Below, in pieces: positions 1 to 8,667 of a DNA stretch of 64,000 nucleotides. Location: contig NZ_JNZO01000001.1 in NCBI RefSeq assembly GCF_000717595.1, forward strand, positions 62,001 through 126,000, read 5' to 3'. Positions within the stretch are counted from its first letter, which is position 1, and the number at the start of each line of letters is the position of its first letter. Both the position numbers and the translations under genes were made by a program. Source of the DNA: Streptomyces flavochromogenes (GTDB taxonomy: Bacteria; Actinomycetota; Actinomycetes; Streptomycetales; Streptomycetaceae). The notes below the pieces were generated by a model. It saw only the letters and a list, made by a program, of their open reading frames with translations, did no database searches and had not been told where the DNA came from.

Positions 1-9
1 TCATTCGTA

Positions 10-21
10 GTACACGCTTAC
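10..21. promoter_or_regulatory. Candidate LacI-family operator upstream of the hydroxyacid dehydrogenase
   Basis: GTACACGCTTAC matches the LacI-type operator at 2617 (GCAAACGCTTAC) at 10 of 12 positions, including the whole ACGCTTAC half. It lies 11 bases before the first start codon of the dehydrogenase, where a bound repressor would block transcription. Inference only; binding by the LacI protein at 1445 is the simplest reading. Confidence 0.45.
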
Positions 22-32
22 TATCCGGAGGC

Positions 33-1109
33 ATGGTGCGAACCTCTGACGAACCGTCGGCGCGGACCGGCGTGAACGGCCGGGCGCCCACACTCCCCCG
101 CCGCCCGCGGACACTCCTCGCCATGGACCCCGCCCTGCTCGACGACGTCTTCCCACCCGCCGTCAGAGCGCGCCTCGAAGAGGCCGCCGACCTGCGACTT
201 CCCGTCCCCGTGCAGGAGTTCGACAGCCCCGGGGCGGCGACCGCGCTCGCCGACTGCGAGGTGCTCCTGACCGGTTGGGGCTGCCCGCCCGTCGACGCGG
301 GCGTGCTGGACCGCGCCCCACGGCTCGGCGCGGTGATCCACTCGGCGGGCACCGTGAAGACCTTTCTGAGCAGCACCGCCTACGCACGCGGCATCGCCGT
401 CTCCTCGGCGGCGGCCGCCAACGCCGTCCCGGTCGCCGAGTTCACCCTCGCGGCGATCATCCTCGGTACCAAGCGGGCCTTCCCGCTCGCCGAGCTCTTC
501 CGCACCCGCAGGTCGCACCGGACCACGGCCGACCTGGAGCGGCTGCACTGGCTCGGCACCCACGGCATCACCGTCGGCGTGGTCGGCGCCTCCCGGATCG
601 GACGCCGCGTCGTCCAGCTGCTGCGCACCCTCGACGCCGAGGTGCTCCTGTACGACCCGTACGTGAGCGCCGCCGAGGCACGGGAGCTGGGGGCGACCGG
701 CACCGACCTGGACACCCTCGTCGCCACCAGCGACGTGGTGACCCTGCACGCGCCGGCCACCCCCGCCACCCATCACCTCCTCGACGCGCGACGCCTGGCG
801 CTCCTGAGGCCCGGAGCCCTGCTCGTGAACACCGCGCGCGGACCGCTCGTGGACACCGAGGCGCTCGTCCCGCACCTGGTCAGCGGCCGGATCGACGCCG
901 TACTCGACGTGACCGACCCGGAGCCGCTGCCCCACCACCATCCGCTCTGGGAGCTGCCCAACGTGTTCATCACCCCGCATCTGGCAGGCGCCCAGGGCAA
1001 CGAGGCGGGGCGGCTCGGGGCGCTCGCCGTCGACGAGCTCGACCGCTACGCGCGCGGTGTACCCCTCCAGCACGCCGTGCTTCTGTCGGACCTGGAGCGG
1101 ATCGCGTGA
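33..1109 (+). CDS. D-isomer-specific 2-hydroxyacid dehydrogenase
   Basis: NAD-dependent reduction or oxidation of a 2-hydroxy/2-keto acid in the cytoplasm. The Rossmann glycine motif appears as GVVGASRIGRR, and the three catalytic residues of the family are recognisable: Arg in NTARGPLVD, Glu in DPEPLP and His in ITPHLAG. The length (358 aa) is normal for the family. The start is uncertain: ATG at 33 has GGAGG only 1 nt upstream, GTG at 36 is 4 nt away, and a GTG at 72 or ATG at 123 would shorten a poorly conserved N-terminus. It precedes a LacI regulator and a polysaccharide-degrading operon and carries a similar operator, so a role in clearing a keto or hydroxy acid from sugar-acid catabolism is plausible. 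The substrate cannot be read from the sequence. Confidence 0.85.
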   Translation: MVRTSDEPSARTGVNGRAPTLPRRPRTLLAMDPALLDDVFPPAVRARLEEAADLRLPVPVQEFDSPGAATALADCEVLLTGWGCPPVDAGVLDRAPRLGAVIHSAGTVKTFLSSTAYARGIAVSSAAAANAVPVAEFTLAAIILGTKRAFPLAELFRTRRSHRTTADLERLHWLGTHGITVGVVGASRIGRRVVQLLRTLDAEVLLYDPYVSAAEARELGATGTDLDTLVATSDVVTLHAPATPATHHLLDARRLALLRPGALLVNTARGPLVDTEALVPHLVSGRIDAVLDVTDPEPLPHHHPLWELPNVFITPHLAGAQGNEAGRLGALAVDELDRYARGVPLQHAVLLSDLERIA

Positions 1110-1147
1110 CCGGACAGCACGACGACGCCTCCGACCGCCTCTCCAGG

Positions 1148-1279
1148 CGCCCCGACCGCGCCGCCGGCCGGGCCCTGAGGCGTCCGGACAGCGCCGCCGG
1201 CCGGGACTTCGGGCGTCCGGACAGCGCCGCCGACCAGGACTCCGGGCGTCCGGACAGCGCCGCCGGCCGGGCCTCTCTC
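1148..1279 (+). repeat. 33-bp tandem repeat between dehydrogenase and LacI gene
   Basis: Copies begin near 1148 (degenerate), 1181, 1214 and 1247 and share the core CGTCCGGACAGCGCCGCCG. The period is exactly 33 bp, so it stays in frame with the downstream lacI-type gene (units of RPDSAAGRxxx). It fills most of the 335-bp gap between the two genes. I see no promoter-like elements inside it. Confidence 0.8.
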
Positions 1280-1444
1280 CGTGCCGCCGGACAGGGCCTA
1301 GGCTGGGGGCCGGACGCGGGGCGGAGCCGTCCGCCCGGAGGCTCCGGGCGGAGCGGGACCCGGGAGCCACGGGCCCGCGCCTCCCGGCGGGGGCCGGAGA
1401 GCGGCCCGCGCAGTGACGACCAGACACTCCAGGGGGAGGACCGG

Positions 1445-2542
1445 ATGTCCCGGCAGGAATCGACGGCGGCCGGACAGCGCCGCGCGACGGTCGTGGACGT
1501 GGCCCGCCTCGCGGGGGTGTCCACGGCGACCGTGTCCCGGGTGATGAACCGCAACTACCCCGTCGCGGCCGCCACACGCGAGCGCGTGGAGGCCGCCATG
1601 CGGGGCCTCGGCTATGTGGTCAACGCGCACGCGCGCGCCCTCGCCGGCGTCTCGGGCCGCACGGTGGGCATCATCATCAGCGATGTCGTGGACCCCTTCT
1701 ACGCCTACATCGCGCGCGGCGTGGAACGCGAGGCGGCGGCGGGCGACCGGCTCTGCCTGGTCTGCACGACCCAGGGCGACCCGCAGCGCGAACTCGCCTT
1801 CATCGAGCTCATGCACGAGCGGCGCGCCGACGCCGTGATCCTCGTCGGCGGCAGCGTCGCCGATCGCACCTACCGGGCGGAACTCGCCCGCCGCGCCCAC
1901 GACCTGGACGCCGGAGGCTCCAAGCTGGTCCTGTGCGGCCGGCCCTCCCTCGGTGAGGACGTGCCCACGGTCGGCGTGGAGTACGACAACGAGGGCGGCG
2001 CCTTCGCGATCACCGACCATCTGCTCACCCAGGGGCACGAGAGGATCCTCTACCTCGGCGGCCCTCCCGGCCTGTCCACCACCCGGGACCGCATCGCCGG
2101 GCACCGTCGCGCCCTGGAGCTCCGCGGGGTCGCCCACGACCCGGACCTGGTGCAGCCGGGCGCGTTCAGCCGGGCCTTCGGCTACCGCCGGATGAACGAA
2201 CTCCTGCGGGAGGGGCTGCGGTTCACGGCAGTCTTCGCCGCGAACGACATCGTCGCCGCAGGCGCCGCCCAGGCGCTCGAAGAGGCCGGGATCGGAGTGC
2301 CGCAGGACGTCTCGCTCGTCGGGTACGACGACGTGCCCGTGGCGCAGGAACTGCGACCGCGTCTCACGACCGTGCACGTGCCGCTGGAGGAACTGGGGCG
2401 GCAGGCCGTGCGCGTCGCCGTCGACGGGGGCGACGAGGACGACTGGCGGGCGCCGACGACCGGCACCCTGCGCCTCGGGACCCATATCGTCGTGCGCGAC
2501 TCGGTCGCACCGCCGCGCGCAGCGAAACGCCGCCGATCCTGA
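1445..2542 (+). CDS. LacI-family transcriptional repressor
   Basis: DNA-binding regulator that responds to a small sugar-type ligand. The N-terminal helix-turn-helix and hinge are clear (TVVDVARLAGVSTATVSRVM, about residues 15-34). They are followed by a periplasmic-binding-protein-like ligand domain (VGIIISDVVDPFYAYI, then the conserved VSLVGYDDVPVAQELRPRLTTV segment). The length is 365 aa. ATG 1445 is chosen because GGGGAGGA precedes it. The frame stays open much further upstream through the 33-bp repeat, but no start there has a convincing ribosome site. It sits between the dehydrogenase and the M60/PL8/DUF2264 operon, with LacI-type sites at 10 and 2617, so it probably represses both flanking units. 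Confidence 0.93.
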   Translation: MSRQESTAAGQRRATVVDVARLAGVSTATVSRVMNRNYPVAAATRERVEAAMRGLGYVVNAHARALAGVSGRTVGIIISDVVDPFYAYIARGVEREAAAGDRLCLVCTTQGDPQRELAFIELMHERRADAVILVGGSVADRTYRAELARRAHDLDAGGSKLVLCGRPSLGEDVPTVGVEYDNEGGAFAITDHLLTQGHERILYLGGPPGLSTTRDRIAGHRRALELRGVAHDPDLVQPGAFSRAFGYRRMNELLREGLRFTAVFAANDIVAAGAAQALEEAGIGVPQDVSLVGYDDVPVAQELRPRLTTVHVPLEELGRQAVRVAVDGGDEDDWRAPTTGTLRLGTHIVVRDSVAPPRAAKRRRS

Positions 2543-2616
2543 ACGATTTCGCGTGCACGAGGGCCTGTTGACGCAGTAACGGACAGAAACACGCCCTGAC
2601 CCCTTGCGGACCGACA

Positions 2617-2628
2617 GCAAACGCTTAC
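2617..2628. promoter_or_regulatory. LacI-type operator upstream of the M60/PL8/DUF2264 operon
   Basis: GCAAACGCTTAC fits the degenerate palindrome GYAARCGYTTRC typical of LacI-family operators, with the central CpG at 2622-2623. It lies in the gap between the LacI gene and the peptidase start at 2756, the expected place for control of the operon. Confidence 0.6.
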
Positions 2629-2755
2629 ATGCTGACGCGCAGCTCCCCGAGCCTCGCACCGTGCAGCTCGCGCCTCGTTCCGAGCCGAGCTCAGGGCTGC
2701 CTCCGGGATGCGCACCCCGCCTTCTGCACCTCCTCGCCCCCAGGAGATGACACCG

Positions 2756-4123
2756 ATGCAGATCCCCCCGCTGTCCCCGCTCCCCTCCTCCCCCTCCTCC
2801 TCACGCGTGTCCGCCCCGTCCCGTCGTGCGGTCCTCGCCACGATGACCGCGGCCGGTGCCGCGCTCGCCGTCGGTTCGGGGACGGCCCGGGCCGACGCGC
2901 ACAGCGGCCCGACGGTCGCGCTCACGGCACGCCCCTCCGCCGAGGCCGAGCGACTGCGCCTCGCGTCCGCCCTCCGGGCGAGCGAGTTCCAGCCCACCGG
3001 CCGGTACGCCCCCGCGAACACCCCGCTGCGGTGCACGGTCCTCCCCTTCGACGGTCTGGTGCCGACGCTGTGGATCGGCCGGTGGGACTACTACGGCACG
3101 GTCAAGGAGCCCCGCCCGTACCCGCTCAAGCCCGGCAGCAACACCGTGACCGATCCGCACGGCGGACCGATGTACTTCACTCTGGAGGGAGACGGCGAAC
3201 GGGCCGGCGTGCGGTTCGGGGAGGGCTCCCGACCGATCCCCGTATTCACCCTCGGTCGCACAACGGAGACGGCGTTCCAGCACCGGCTCGACACCCTCAC
3301 CGACGTGCCGGTGGTCGAACTCCACGGTCCGCGCACCCTCGTCACGCTGACCCGCGACGGCGCCCTCCTCCACCGGGGCGAGGACCACGCGGCCCTGCTG
3401 TCGCTCCTCGAAGAGATCGTCCAGGCCGAACAGGACATCAGCGGCCTCGACGGTTCCTCGCCGCTGCACCGCCCGAAGTCCGGCCGCTTCCACTTCACCG
3501 AGGTGTCGGTGGTCCCCGCCGGGGTCGGCGCCTTCGCCACCCACGGCTACAACGGCTTCCCGCGCGCCTACCTGGACCGGGCCACCACCGTCCAGGGCCT
3601 GCGCACCCGCGGATGGGGCCTGTACCACGAACTCGGCCACACCCACCAGCAGATGGCCTACAAGCCGACCGGCCTCACCGAGGTCACCGTGAACATCTAC
3701 TCCCTCGCGGTCCAGCGCGCGCTCGGGCAGACGTCCAACCTCCTCCTCCCGGACGCCAAGACCGGTCTCGCCCCCTTCCAGTCGGCCCTCCCCAAGCTCG
3801 GCGGAGCCGGCCTCGTCTACGAGAAGTCCTTCGGGGCGTACGAGAAGCTGGTCCCGCTGCGCCAGCTGGAACTCGCGTTCGGCGCCGACTTCTGGCCCCG
3901 GATGCACCGGCTGGTCCGCGAGGAGAACCCCGCGTCGGACTACACGGAGACCGCGAAGCGGTACCGCCACCTCGCCCTCTACGCCAGCCGGACGGCAGGC
4001 CGCGACCTCACCGACTTCTTCGTGAACCGGTGGGCCTTCCCCATCGACGCGCAGGGCCTCACGGAACTCGCGGCGCTCGGCCTGCCGCAGCCGGCCGTCG
4101 ATCCGTCGGCCCTCACCGACTGA
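2756..4123 (+). CDS. Secreted M60-like (enhancin/mucinase family) zinc metallopeptidase
   Basis: Probably cleaves glycoproteins or mucin-like proteins outside the cell. The N-terminus carries a twin-arginine signal (PSRRAVLATM, then a hydrophobic stretch ending TARADA). A beta-rich N-terminal region follows. The catalytic HELGH lies in LYHELGHTHQ near residue 291, with the downstream Glu of the HExxH(8,28)E signature in GLTEVTVNIY. This architecture is that of peptidase M60 (PF13402). ATG 2756 is preferred because AGGAG ends 9 nt upstream; ATG 2747 touches that AGGAG and is a poor alternative. It is the first gene of a same-strand unit with PL8 (60-nt gap) and DUF2264, behind a LacI-type operator. 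A peptidase paired with a uronic-acid polysaccharide lyase suggests a proteoglycan or protein-decorated polysaccharide target; this is inference. Confidence 0.85.
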   Translation: MQIPPLSPLPSSPSSSRVSAPSRRAVLATMTAAGAALAVGSGTARADAHSGPTVALTARPSAEAERLRLASALRASEFQPTGRYAPANTPLRCTVLPFDGLVPTLWIGRWDYYGTVKEPRPYPLKPGSNTVTDPHGGPMYFTLEGDGERAGVRFGEGSRPIPVFTLGRTTETAFQHRLDTLTDVPVVELHGPRTLVTLTRDGALLHRGEDHAALLSLLEEIVQAEQDISGLDGSSPLHRPKSGRFHFTEVSVVPAGVGAFATHGYNGFPRAYLDRATTVQGLRTRGWGLYHELGHTHQQMAYKPTGLTEVTVNIYSLAVQRALGQTSNLLLPDAKTGLAPFQSALPKLGGAGLVYEKSFGAYEKLVPLRQLELAFGADFWPRMHRLVREENPASDYTETAKRYRHLALYASRTAGRDLTDFFVNRWAFPIDAQGLTELAALGLPQPAVDPSALTD

Positions 4124-4183
4124 CGCTCCCCTCCCCTCCCCTCCCCCGCACTCATCGGCCGATCAGCAGGAGGCGCACCGGTC

Positions 4184-6640
4184 ATGGCTCTCCCCAGACG
4201 ACAGATGCTCGCACTCGCCGGTGCCACGCCGGTTCTCTCCTTCCTTCCCGGCACCGCCGCGGCGGCGACGCCGCCCGCCGAGGGCGCCGGACCCGGACCC
4301 GCCTCGGCCGGGGACGCCGCCGATCCGTACGACTCCCTCCTCGCCCGGGCCGAACAGGAGCTCACCGGCGGCGCCTTCGACCCGGCGGACCCGGACTTCG
4401 CCGCCGCGCTCGCCGCCCTGGAGGCCGAGGCCACCACCTGGTGGGAGCGGCTCGACACCACGCAGGGCCGGAAGGCGCTCTGGGCCGACCTCTCCCCGGC
4501 CTCCGACCCCGGCATGTTCGGCCAGAGCTATCCGCGGCTGCGCACGATCGCGACCGCCTGGGCGACCCCCGGCACCACGCTTACCGGCCGCGGGGACGTG
4601 CTCGACACCCTCCTGGAGGGGTTGCGGTTCCTGGGTACGGTCGGCTACCACCCGGGGCGTGCCGAGACCGGCAACTGGTGGTTCTGGGAGATCGGTGCGC
4701 CCCGCGCGCTGATGGACACCTGTGTGCTGCTGCGCGCCCACCTGCCGCCGGCCGACCTCGCCGCGTACGTCGCCGCCGTGGCACGGTTCTGCCCGAGCCC
4801 CGATCGCCGTACGAACAGCCCCTCCCTGGCCGAGACCGGCGCCAACCGCGCCGACAAGGCCGTCATCGTGGCGCTGCGGGGCCTCCTCGCCCGGGACCCC
4901 GCCGCGCCGGCCCTCGCCCGCGACGGTCTCTCCGACGTACGGGACGGCGGGCGCAACAGTCTCTTCCGGTACGTCACGTCCGGGGACGGGTTCTACGAGG
5001 ACGGGTCGTTCGTCCAGCACGGCAGCGTCGCCTACACGGGGACGTACGGCAGTGTCCTCCTCGGCGGTGCGGGCCAGCTCATCGCGCTCCTCGCCGGTTC
5101 GGAGTGGGCGGTGTCGGATCCCGCGGTGACCGTGCTGTACGAGGCGGTGGAGCGGTCGTTCGCCCCGGTGGTCTTCGACGGGGTGATGATGGACGCCGTC
5201 CGTGGCCGGGCGGTGTCGCGCGAGCGGTCCCGGGACCACCACGACGGGGCGGCCACCGTCGGCCGCGTCCTCCAGCTCGCCGCGGGGGCGCCGGCCGGCC
5301 ACGCCGAGCGATGGCGCTCTCTCGCGAAGGGCTGGATCCTCCGCAACGAGGCGACGCCCTACAAGGGACTCGTGGGCATTCCGGCGCTCGCGCGCGCCAA
5401 GGCCGTCCTCGACGATCCTTCGGTGCGACCGGCCGAGCGGCCGACGGGGCACGTGGTCCTCGCCGACATGGACCGGGTCGTGCACCGGAGGCCGGGCTGG
5501 GCCTGCGCGCTGTCCCTGTCGTCGCGGCGCATCGCCGCGTACGAGGCGGGCAACGGCGAGAACCTGCACGGCTGGTACACCGGTGACGGCATGACCTATC
5601 TGTACGACGGCGACGACCCTTCGGCCTTCGGTGACGGTTTCTGGCCGACCGTCGACCCGTACCGCCTCCCCGGTACGACCGTGGACACCCGCGTCCGCGC
5701 GGATCTCGGGACGAGCCCCGGCACGAGCACCTACCGGCCCACGAACGCCGTGGCGGGCGGTGCCGCGCTCGACGGCCGGTTCGGCGCGTCGGCCATGGAA
5801 CTGGCGGCCCAGGGCAGCACACTGCGGGCCCGGAAGGCGTGGTTCTTCCTCGACAACGCCGTCGTGGCGCTGGGCGCGGACATCACGGCGAGCGACGGCC
5901 GGACCGTCGAGACCGTCGTCGAGAACCGGAACCTGCACGCCGACGGACGGCAGCGCTTCACCGTCGACGGGCGCAGGCAGCCCGACGAACAGGGCTGGCG
6001 GGCCGACCTCTCGGGCGCCCGCTGGGCGCATCTGGAGGGCTTCGGCGGCTTCGTGTTCCCCGGACCGCCCCGTGGTGAAGCCGCCCCGACGGGTTCGCTG
6101 AACGCGCTCCGCGAGGAACGCACCGGCACCTGGCGTGCGCTCAACACCGGCGCGGACACCGGCGGCGGCAGCACTCCCGTCACCCGTCGCTACCTCACCC
6201 TCTGGTTCGACCACGGCCCCTCCCCCTCGTCCGGGTCCTACTCCTACGTCCTGCTCCCCGGCGCGAGCGCCGTCGCGACCGGTGTGCAGTCGCTCTCCCG
6301 CCCTGTCGTCGTGGTCGCCAACAACGCCACCGCGCAGGCCGTCGAGGCCCGTCGGCACGGTCTGCTCGCCGCGCACTTCTGGCAGGCCGGACACGCGGGC
6401 GGCCTGTACTCGTCGGGCCCCGGCACCGTGCTGGTGCGCCGCACCGGGCGTCATGTGTCGGTGGCGGTCGCCGACCCCGGGCGCACGGGAACGGAGCTCA
6501 CCGTCGAACTCCCCTTCCGCGTCCGCCGCGTGGTCCGCGCCGACGACACGGTGACCGTCGCACCGGGCGGCCGCACCGTGCTCACGGTCCGGGTCGGCGG
6601 ATCGCGGGGCCACAGCCACACGGCCGACCTGGTCCAGTGA
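4184..6640 (+). CDS. Polysaccharide lyase family 8 (hyaluronate/chondroitin/xanthan lyase type), Tat-exported
   Basis: Eliminative cleavage of a uronic-acid-containing polysaccharide outside the cell. A Tat-type signal opens the protein (LPRRQMLALAG up to TAAAA). The N-terminal alpha/alpha-toroid holds the family's catalytic Asn (GANRADK, N221), His (SFVQHGSVAYTGTYG, H279) and following Tyr. The central beta domain contains the conserved ENLHGWYTGDGMTYLY and NEATPYKG segments. The length (818 aa) is normal for PL8. AGGAGG precedes ATG 4184. Hyaluronate, chondroitin and xanthan lyases share these motifs, so the substrate is not determined. No sugar transporter or GH88-type unsaturated uronyl hydrolase is seen beside it, so the DUF2264 neighbour is the obvious candidate for processing the products. 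Confidence 0.93.
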   Translation: MALPRRQMLALAGATPVLSFLPGTAAAATPPAEGAGPGPASAGDAADPYDSLLARAEQELTGGAFDPADPDFAAALAALEAEATTWWERLDTTQGRKALWADLSPASDPGMFGQSYPRLRTIATAWATPGTTLTGRGDVLDTLLEGLRFLGTVGYHPGRAETGNWWFWEIGAPRALMDTCVLLRAHLPPADLAAYVAAVARFCPSPDRRTNSPSLAETGANRADKAVIVALRGLLARDPAAPALARDGLSDVRDGGRNSLFRYVTSGDGFYEDGSFVQHGSVAYTGTYGSVLLGGAGQLIALLAGSEWAVSDPAVTVLYEAVERSFAPVVFDGVMMDAVRGRAVSRERSRDHHDGAATVGRVLQLAAGAPAGHAERWRSLAKGWILRNEATPYKGLVGIPALARAKAVLDDPSVRPAERPTGHVVLADMDRVVHRRPGWACALSLSSRRIAAYEAGNGENLHGWYTGDGMTYLYDGDDPSAFGDGFWPTVDPYRLPGTTVDTRVRADLGTSPGTSTYRPTNAVAGGAALDGRFGASAMELAAQGSTLRARKAWFFLDNAVVALGADITASDGRTVETVVENRNLHADGRQRFTVDGRRQPDEQGWRADLSGARWAHLEGFGGFVFPGPPRGEAAPTGSLNALREERTGTWRALNTGADTGGGSTPVTRRYLTLWFDHGPSPSSGSYSYVLLPGASAVATGVQSLSRPVVVVANNATAQAVEARRHGLLAAHFWQAGHAGGLYSSGPGTVLVRRTGRHVSVAVADPGRTGTELTVELPFRVRRVVRADDTVTVAPGGRTVLTVRVGGSRGHSHTADLVQ

Positions 6641-6666
6641 CCGTCCGACCCCCGCAAGGAGCCCTC

Positions 6667-8604
6667 GTGTCCCCGTCCCGGCCCGCGCCCCCGCCCGGCT
6701 CCCCGCCCGCCCCCCATCTGCGCCTGCCGCCGACCGACCGCGTCCTGTCCCCCCGTACCGGCTGGACGCGGGCCCACTGGGAGGCACTCGCCGACCGGCA
6801 GCTGGAGGCCCTCGTCCCGTACGCCACCCCCGGGTTCGCGCAGTACCGCCTGCCGGGGCGCACCAGCTGGTCGGGCGTCGTCTCGGACGGCCTCGAAGGG
6901 TACGCACGCTCATTCCTGCTCGCCTCCTTCCGGATCGCCGGCGCGGACGGAAAGGTCGACCCGCACCTCATCGAAAGGTATACGCAGGGTCTGACAACGG
7001 GCACCCTGCGTGACGGGCCCGAAGCCTGGCCGGTGCTCACCGACTGCTCGCAGCAGATGGTGGAGGCGGCCTCCGTCGCCATCGGTCTGCACGAGACGCG
7101 CCCGTGGATCTGGGACACGCTCGACACCGCGGTCCAGGAACGGGTGGTCGAGTGGCTCTCGGGCTTCGTGGGGGCCCGCACCTGGGACAACAACTGGCGT
7201 CTCTTCCAGGTGGTGTCGGAGCAGTTCCTCGCCTCCGTCGGCGCGCCGCACAGCCGGCAGGACATCGAAGGCGGCCTGGAGAGGATCGAGGACTGGTACA
7301 TCGGCGACGGCTGGTACAGCGACGGGGACGGCCGCAACTTCGACTACTACATCGGCTGGGCCATGCACCTGTACCCGCTGCTGTGGGCCCGGATGGCCGG
7401 GCCGGACGGGGACGGCGGCCGGGGCGCGGTCTACCGGGAGCGGCTGGCCCTGTTCCTCTCCACGTACCCGGAGTTCTTCGGCGCCGACGGGGCGCCCGTC
7501 CACCAGGGGCGTTCCCTGACGTACCGGTTCGCCGCGACGAGCCCGGTCTGGCTCGGCGCCCTCGCCGACTGCACTCCGCTGGCCCCCGGTCTCACCCGGC
7601 GCCTCGCGTCGGGGACGGCGCGGCACTTCGTGGAGCGCGGTGTGCCGGACGAGCGGGGGCTGCTGCCGCTGGGGTGGTACGGCACCCATCTGCCGACGAC
7701 CCAGCCGTACTCGGGACCGGCGTCCCCGTACTGGGCGAGCAAGGCCTTCCTCGGTCTCCTGCTGCCCGCGGACCATCCCGTGTGGACGGAGCGCGAGCAG
7801 CCCCTTCCGGTGGAGGAGGGCACGCGGTACACGGCGCTGCCCGCCCCCGGCTGGCTGCTCCACGGCACCCCGCACGACGGCGTCGTCCGGCTCGTCAACC
7901 ACGGCAGCGACCACAATCCGCCCGACGGTCCCGGCGAGGACGACCCGCACTACACGAAGTTCGCCTACTCGACGGCCACGGCACCGGAGTCGGCCGCCTC
8001 CGCGTGGGCGCGCACGGTGGACGGCCATCTGGCGCTGCTCGCGACGGACGGCACGCCGTCCCGGCGGAGCCGCATCGTTCCGGTGTCCTGCGCGGGTCGC
8101 CGGGCCTCGTCCCGCCACACGGCACGACTCCCCGGGTACGAGGAGGAGTTCCCCGTTGAGTCGACGAGTCTCCTGCACGGCCCCTGGGAGATCCGCGTGC
8201 ACCGGGTGCGTCCCCCCGAGGGGGTACGGGTGCGCGAGGGCGGCTACGCGGTCGCGGACGTCGCCCCGCCGCAGGTCCGCAGGGGCCCGGGCTGGGCGCT
8301 CGCGCGCACGGAGGCGGGGCTCACGAGCGCGGTGGTGGGACTCCACGGCTGGGACGAGGAGGGCGAGATCGCCCGGGAGGTCGCGGCCAACGCGTTCGGA
8401 CCGCACTCGGCGACTCCGTACCTCCTGGCCTCCGGTCCATTCGCCCCCGGGCACCCCGTACGCGCGCGCGTGCAGGTGACGCTGGTGGTCCTGACCCGGG
8501 ACGCCGTGCACCCCGAGGCCCTGCGCGCGGCGATCCACTGCGAGCGGGGGGACGACGACCGGATCCGGATCACGTTCCCGGACGGCGAGGTCCTGACGGC
8601 CTGA
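6667..8604 (+). CDS. DUF2264 domain protein, probable carbohydrate-processing enzyme
   Basis: Full-length DUF2264 (PF10022) protein. Recognisable blocks are TSWSGVVSDGLEGYARSFLL, a tryptophan-rich helical core (ARTWDNNWRLFQVVSEQFL) and DGWYSDGDGRNFDYYIGWAM, a pattern compatible with an (alpha/alpha)-toroid. GTG 6667 is chosen because AAGGAG lies at 6656-6661; the GTG at 6637 that overlaps the PL8 stop has no ribosome site. No signal peptide is visible, so it probably acts in the cytoplasm on imported oligosaccharides released by the exported lyase. From memory some DUF2264 members have been linked to glucuronide hydrolysis; I cannot confirm that for this one. Confidence 0.8.
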   Translation: MSPSRPAPPPGSPPAPHLRLPPTDRVLSPRTGWTRAHWEALADRQLEALVPYATPGFAQYRLPGRTSWSGVVSDGLEGYARSFLLASFRIAGADGKVDPHLIERYTQGLTTGTLRDGPEAWPVLTDCSQQMVEAASVAIGLHETRPWIWDTLDTAVQERVVEWLSGFVGARTWDNNWRLFQVVSEQFLASVGAPHSRQDIEGGLERIEDWYIGDGWYSDGDGRNFDYYIGWAMHLYPLLWARMAGPDGDGGRGAVYRERLALFLSTYPEFFGADGAPVHQGRSLTYRFAATSPVWLGALADCTPLAPGLTRRLASGTARHFVERGVPDERGLLPLGWYGTHLPTTQPYSGPASPYWASKAFLGLLLPADHPVWTEREQPLPVEEGTRYTALPAPGWLLHGTPHDGVVRLVNHGSDHNPPDGPGEDDPHYTKFAYSTATAPESAASAWARTVDGHLALLATDGTPSRRSRIVPVSCAGRRASSRHTARLPGYEEEFPVESTSLLHGPWEIRVHRVRPPEGVRVREGGYAVADVAPPQVRRGPGWALARTEAGLTSAVVGLHGWDEEGEIAREVAANAFGPHSATPYLLASGPFAPGHPVRARVQVTLVVLTRDAVHPEALRAAIHCERGDDDRIRITFPDGEVLTA

Positions 8605-8667
8605 GGGCGCCGCGCATCCGACAGCACGTGTGTGGCACGACTTCGACAGCACGCCTCTGGAGGAGAG

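Noticed and set aside
1148-1279. Possible CRISPR or integron repeat
   Set aside because: Repeats are head-to-tail with no unique spacers and no cas genes are present.
4163-6913. 916-residue open frame on the minus strand
   Set aside because: Antisense to the PL8 gene, which has full family motifs; the antisense protein has none.
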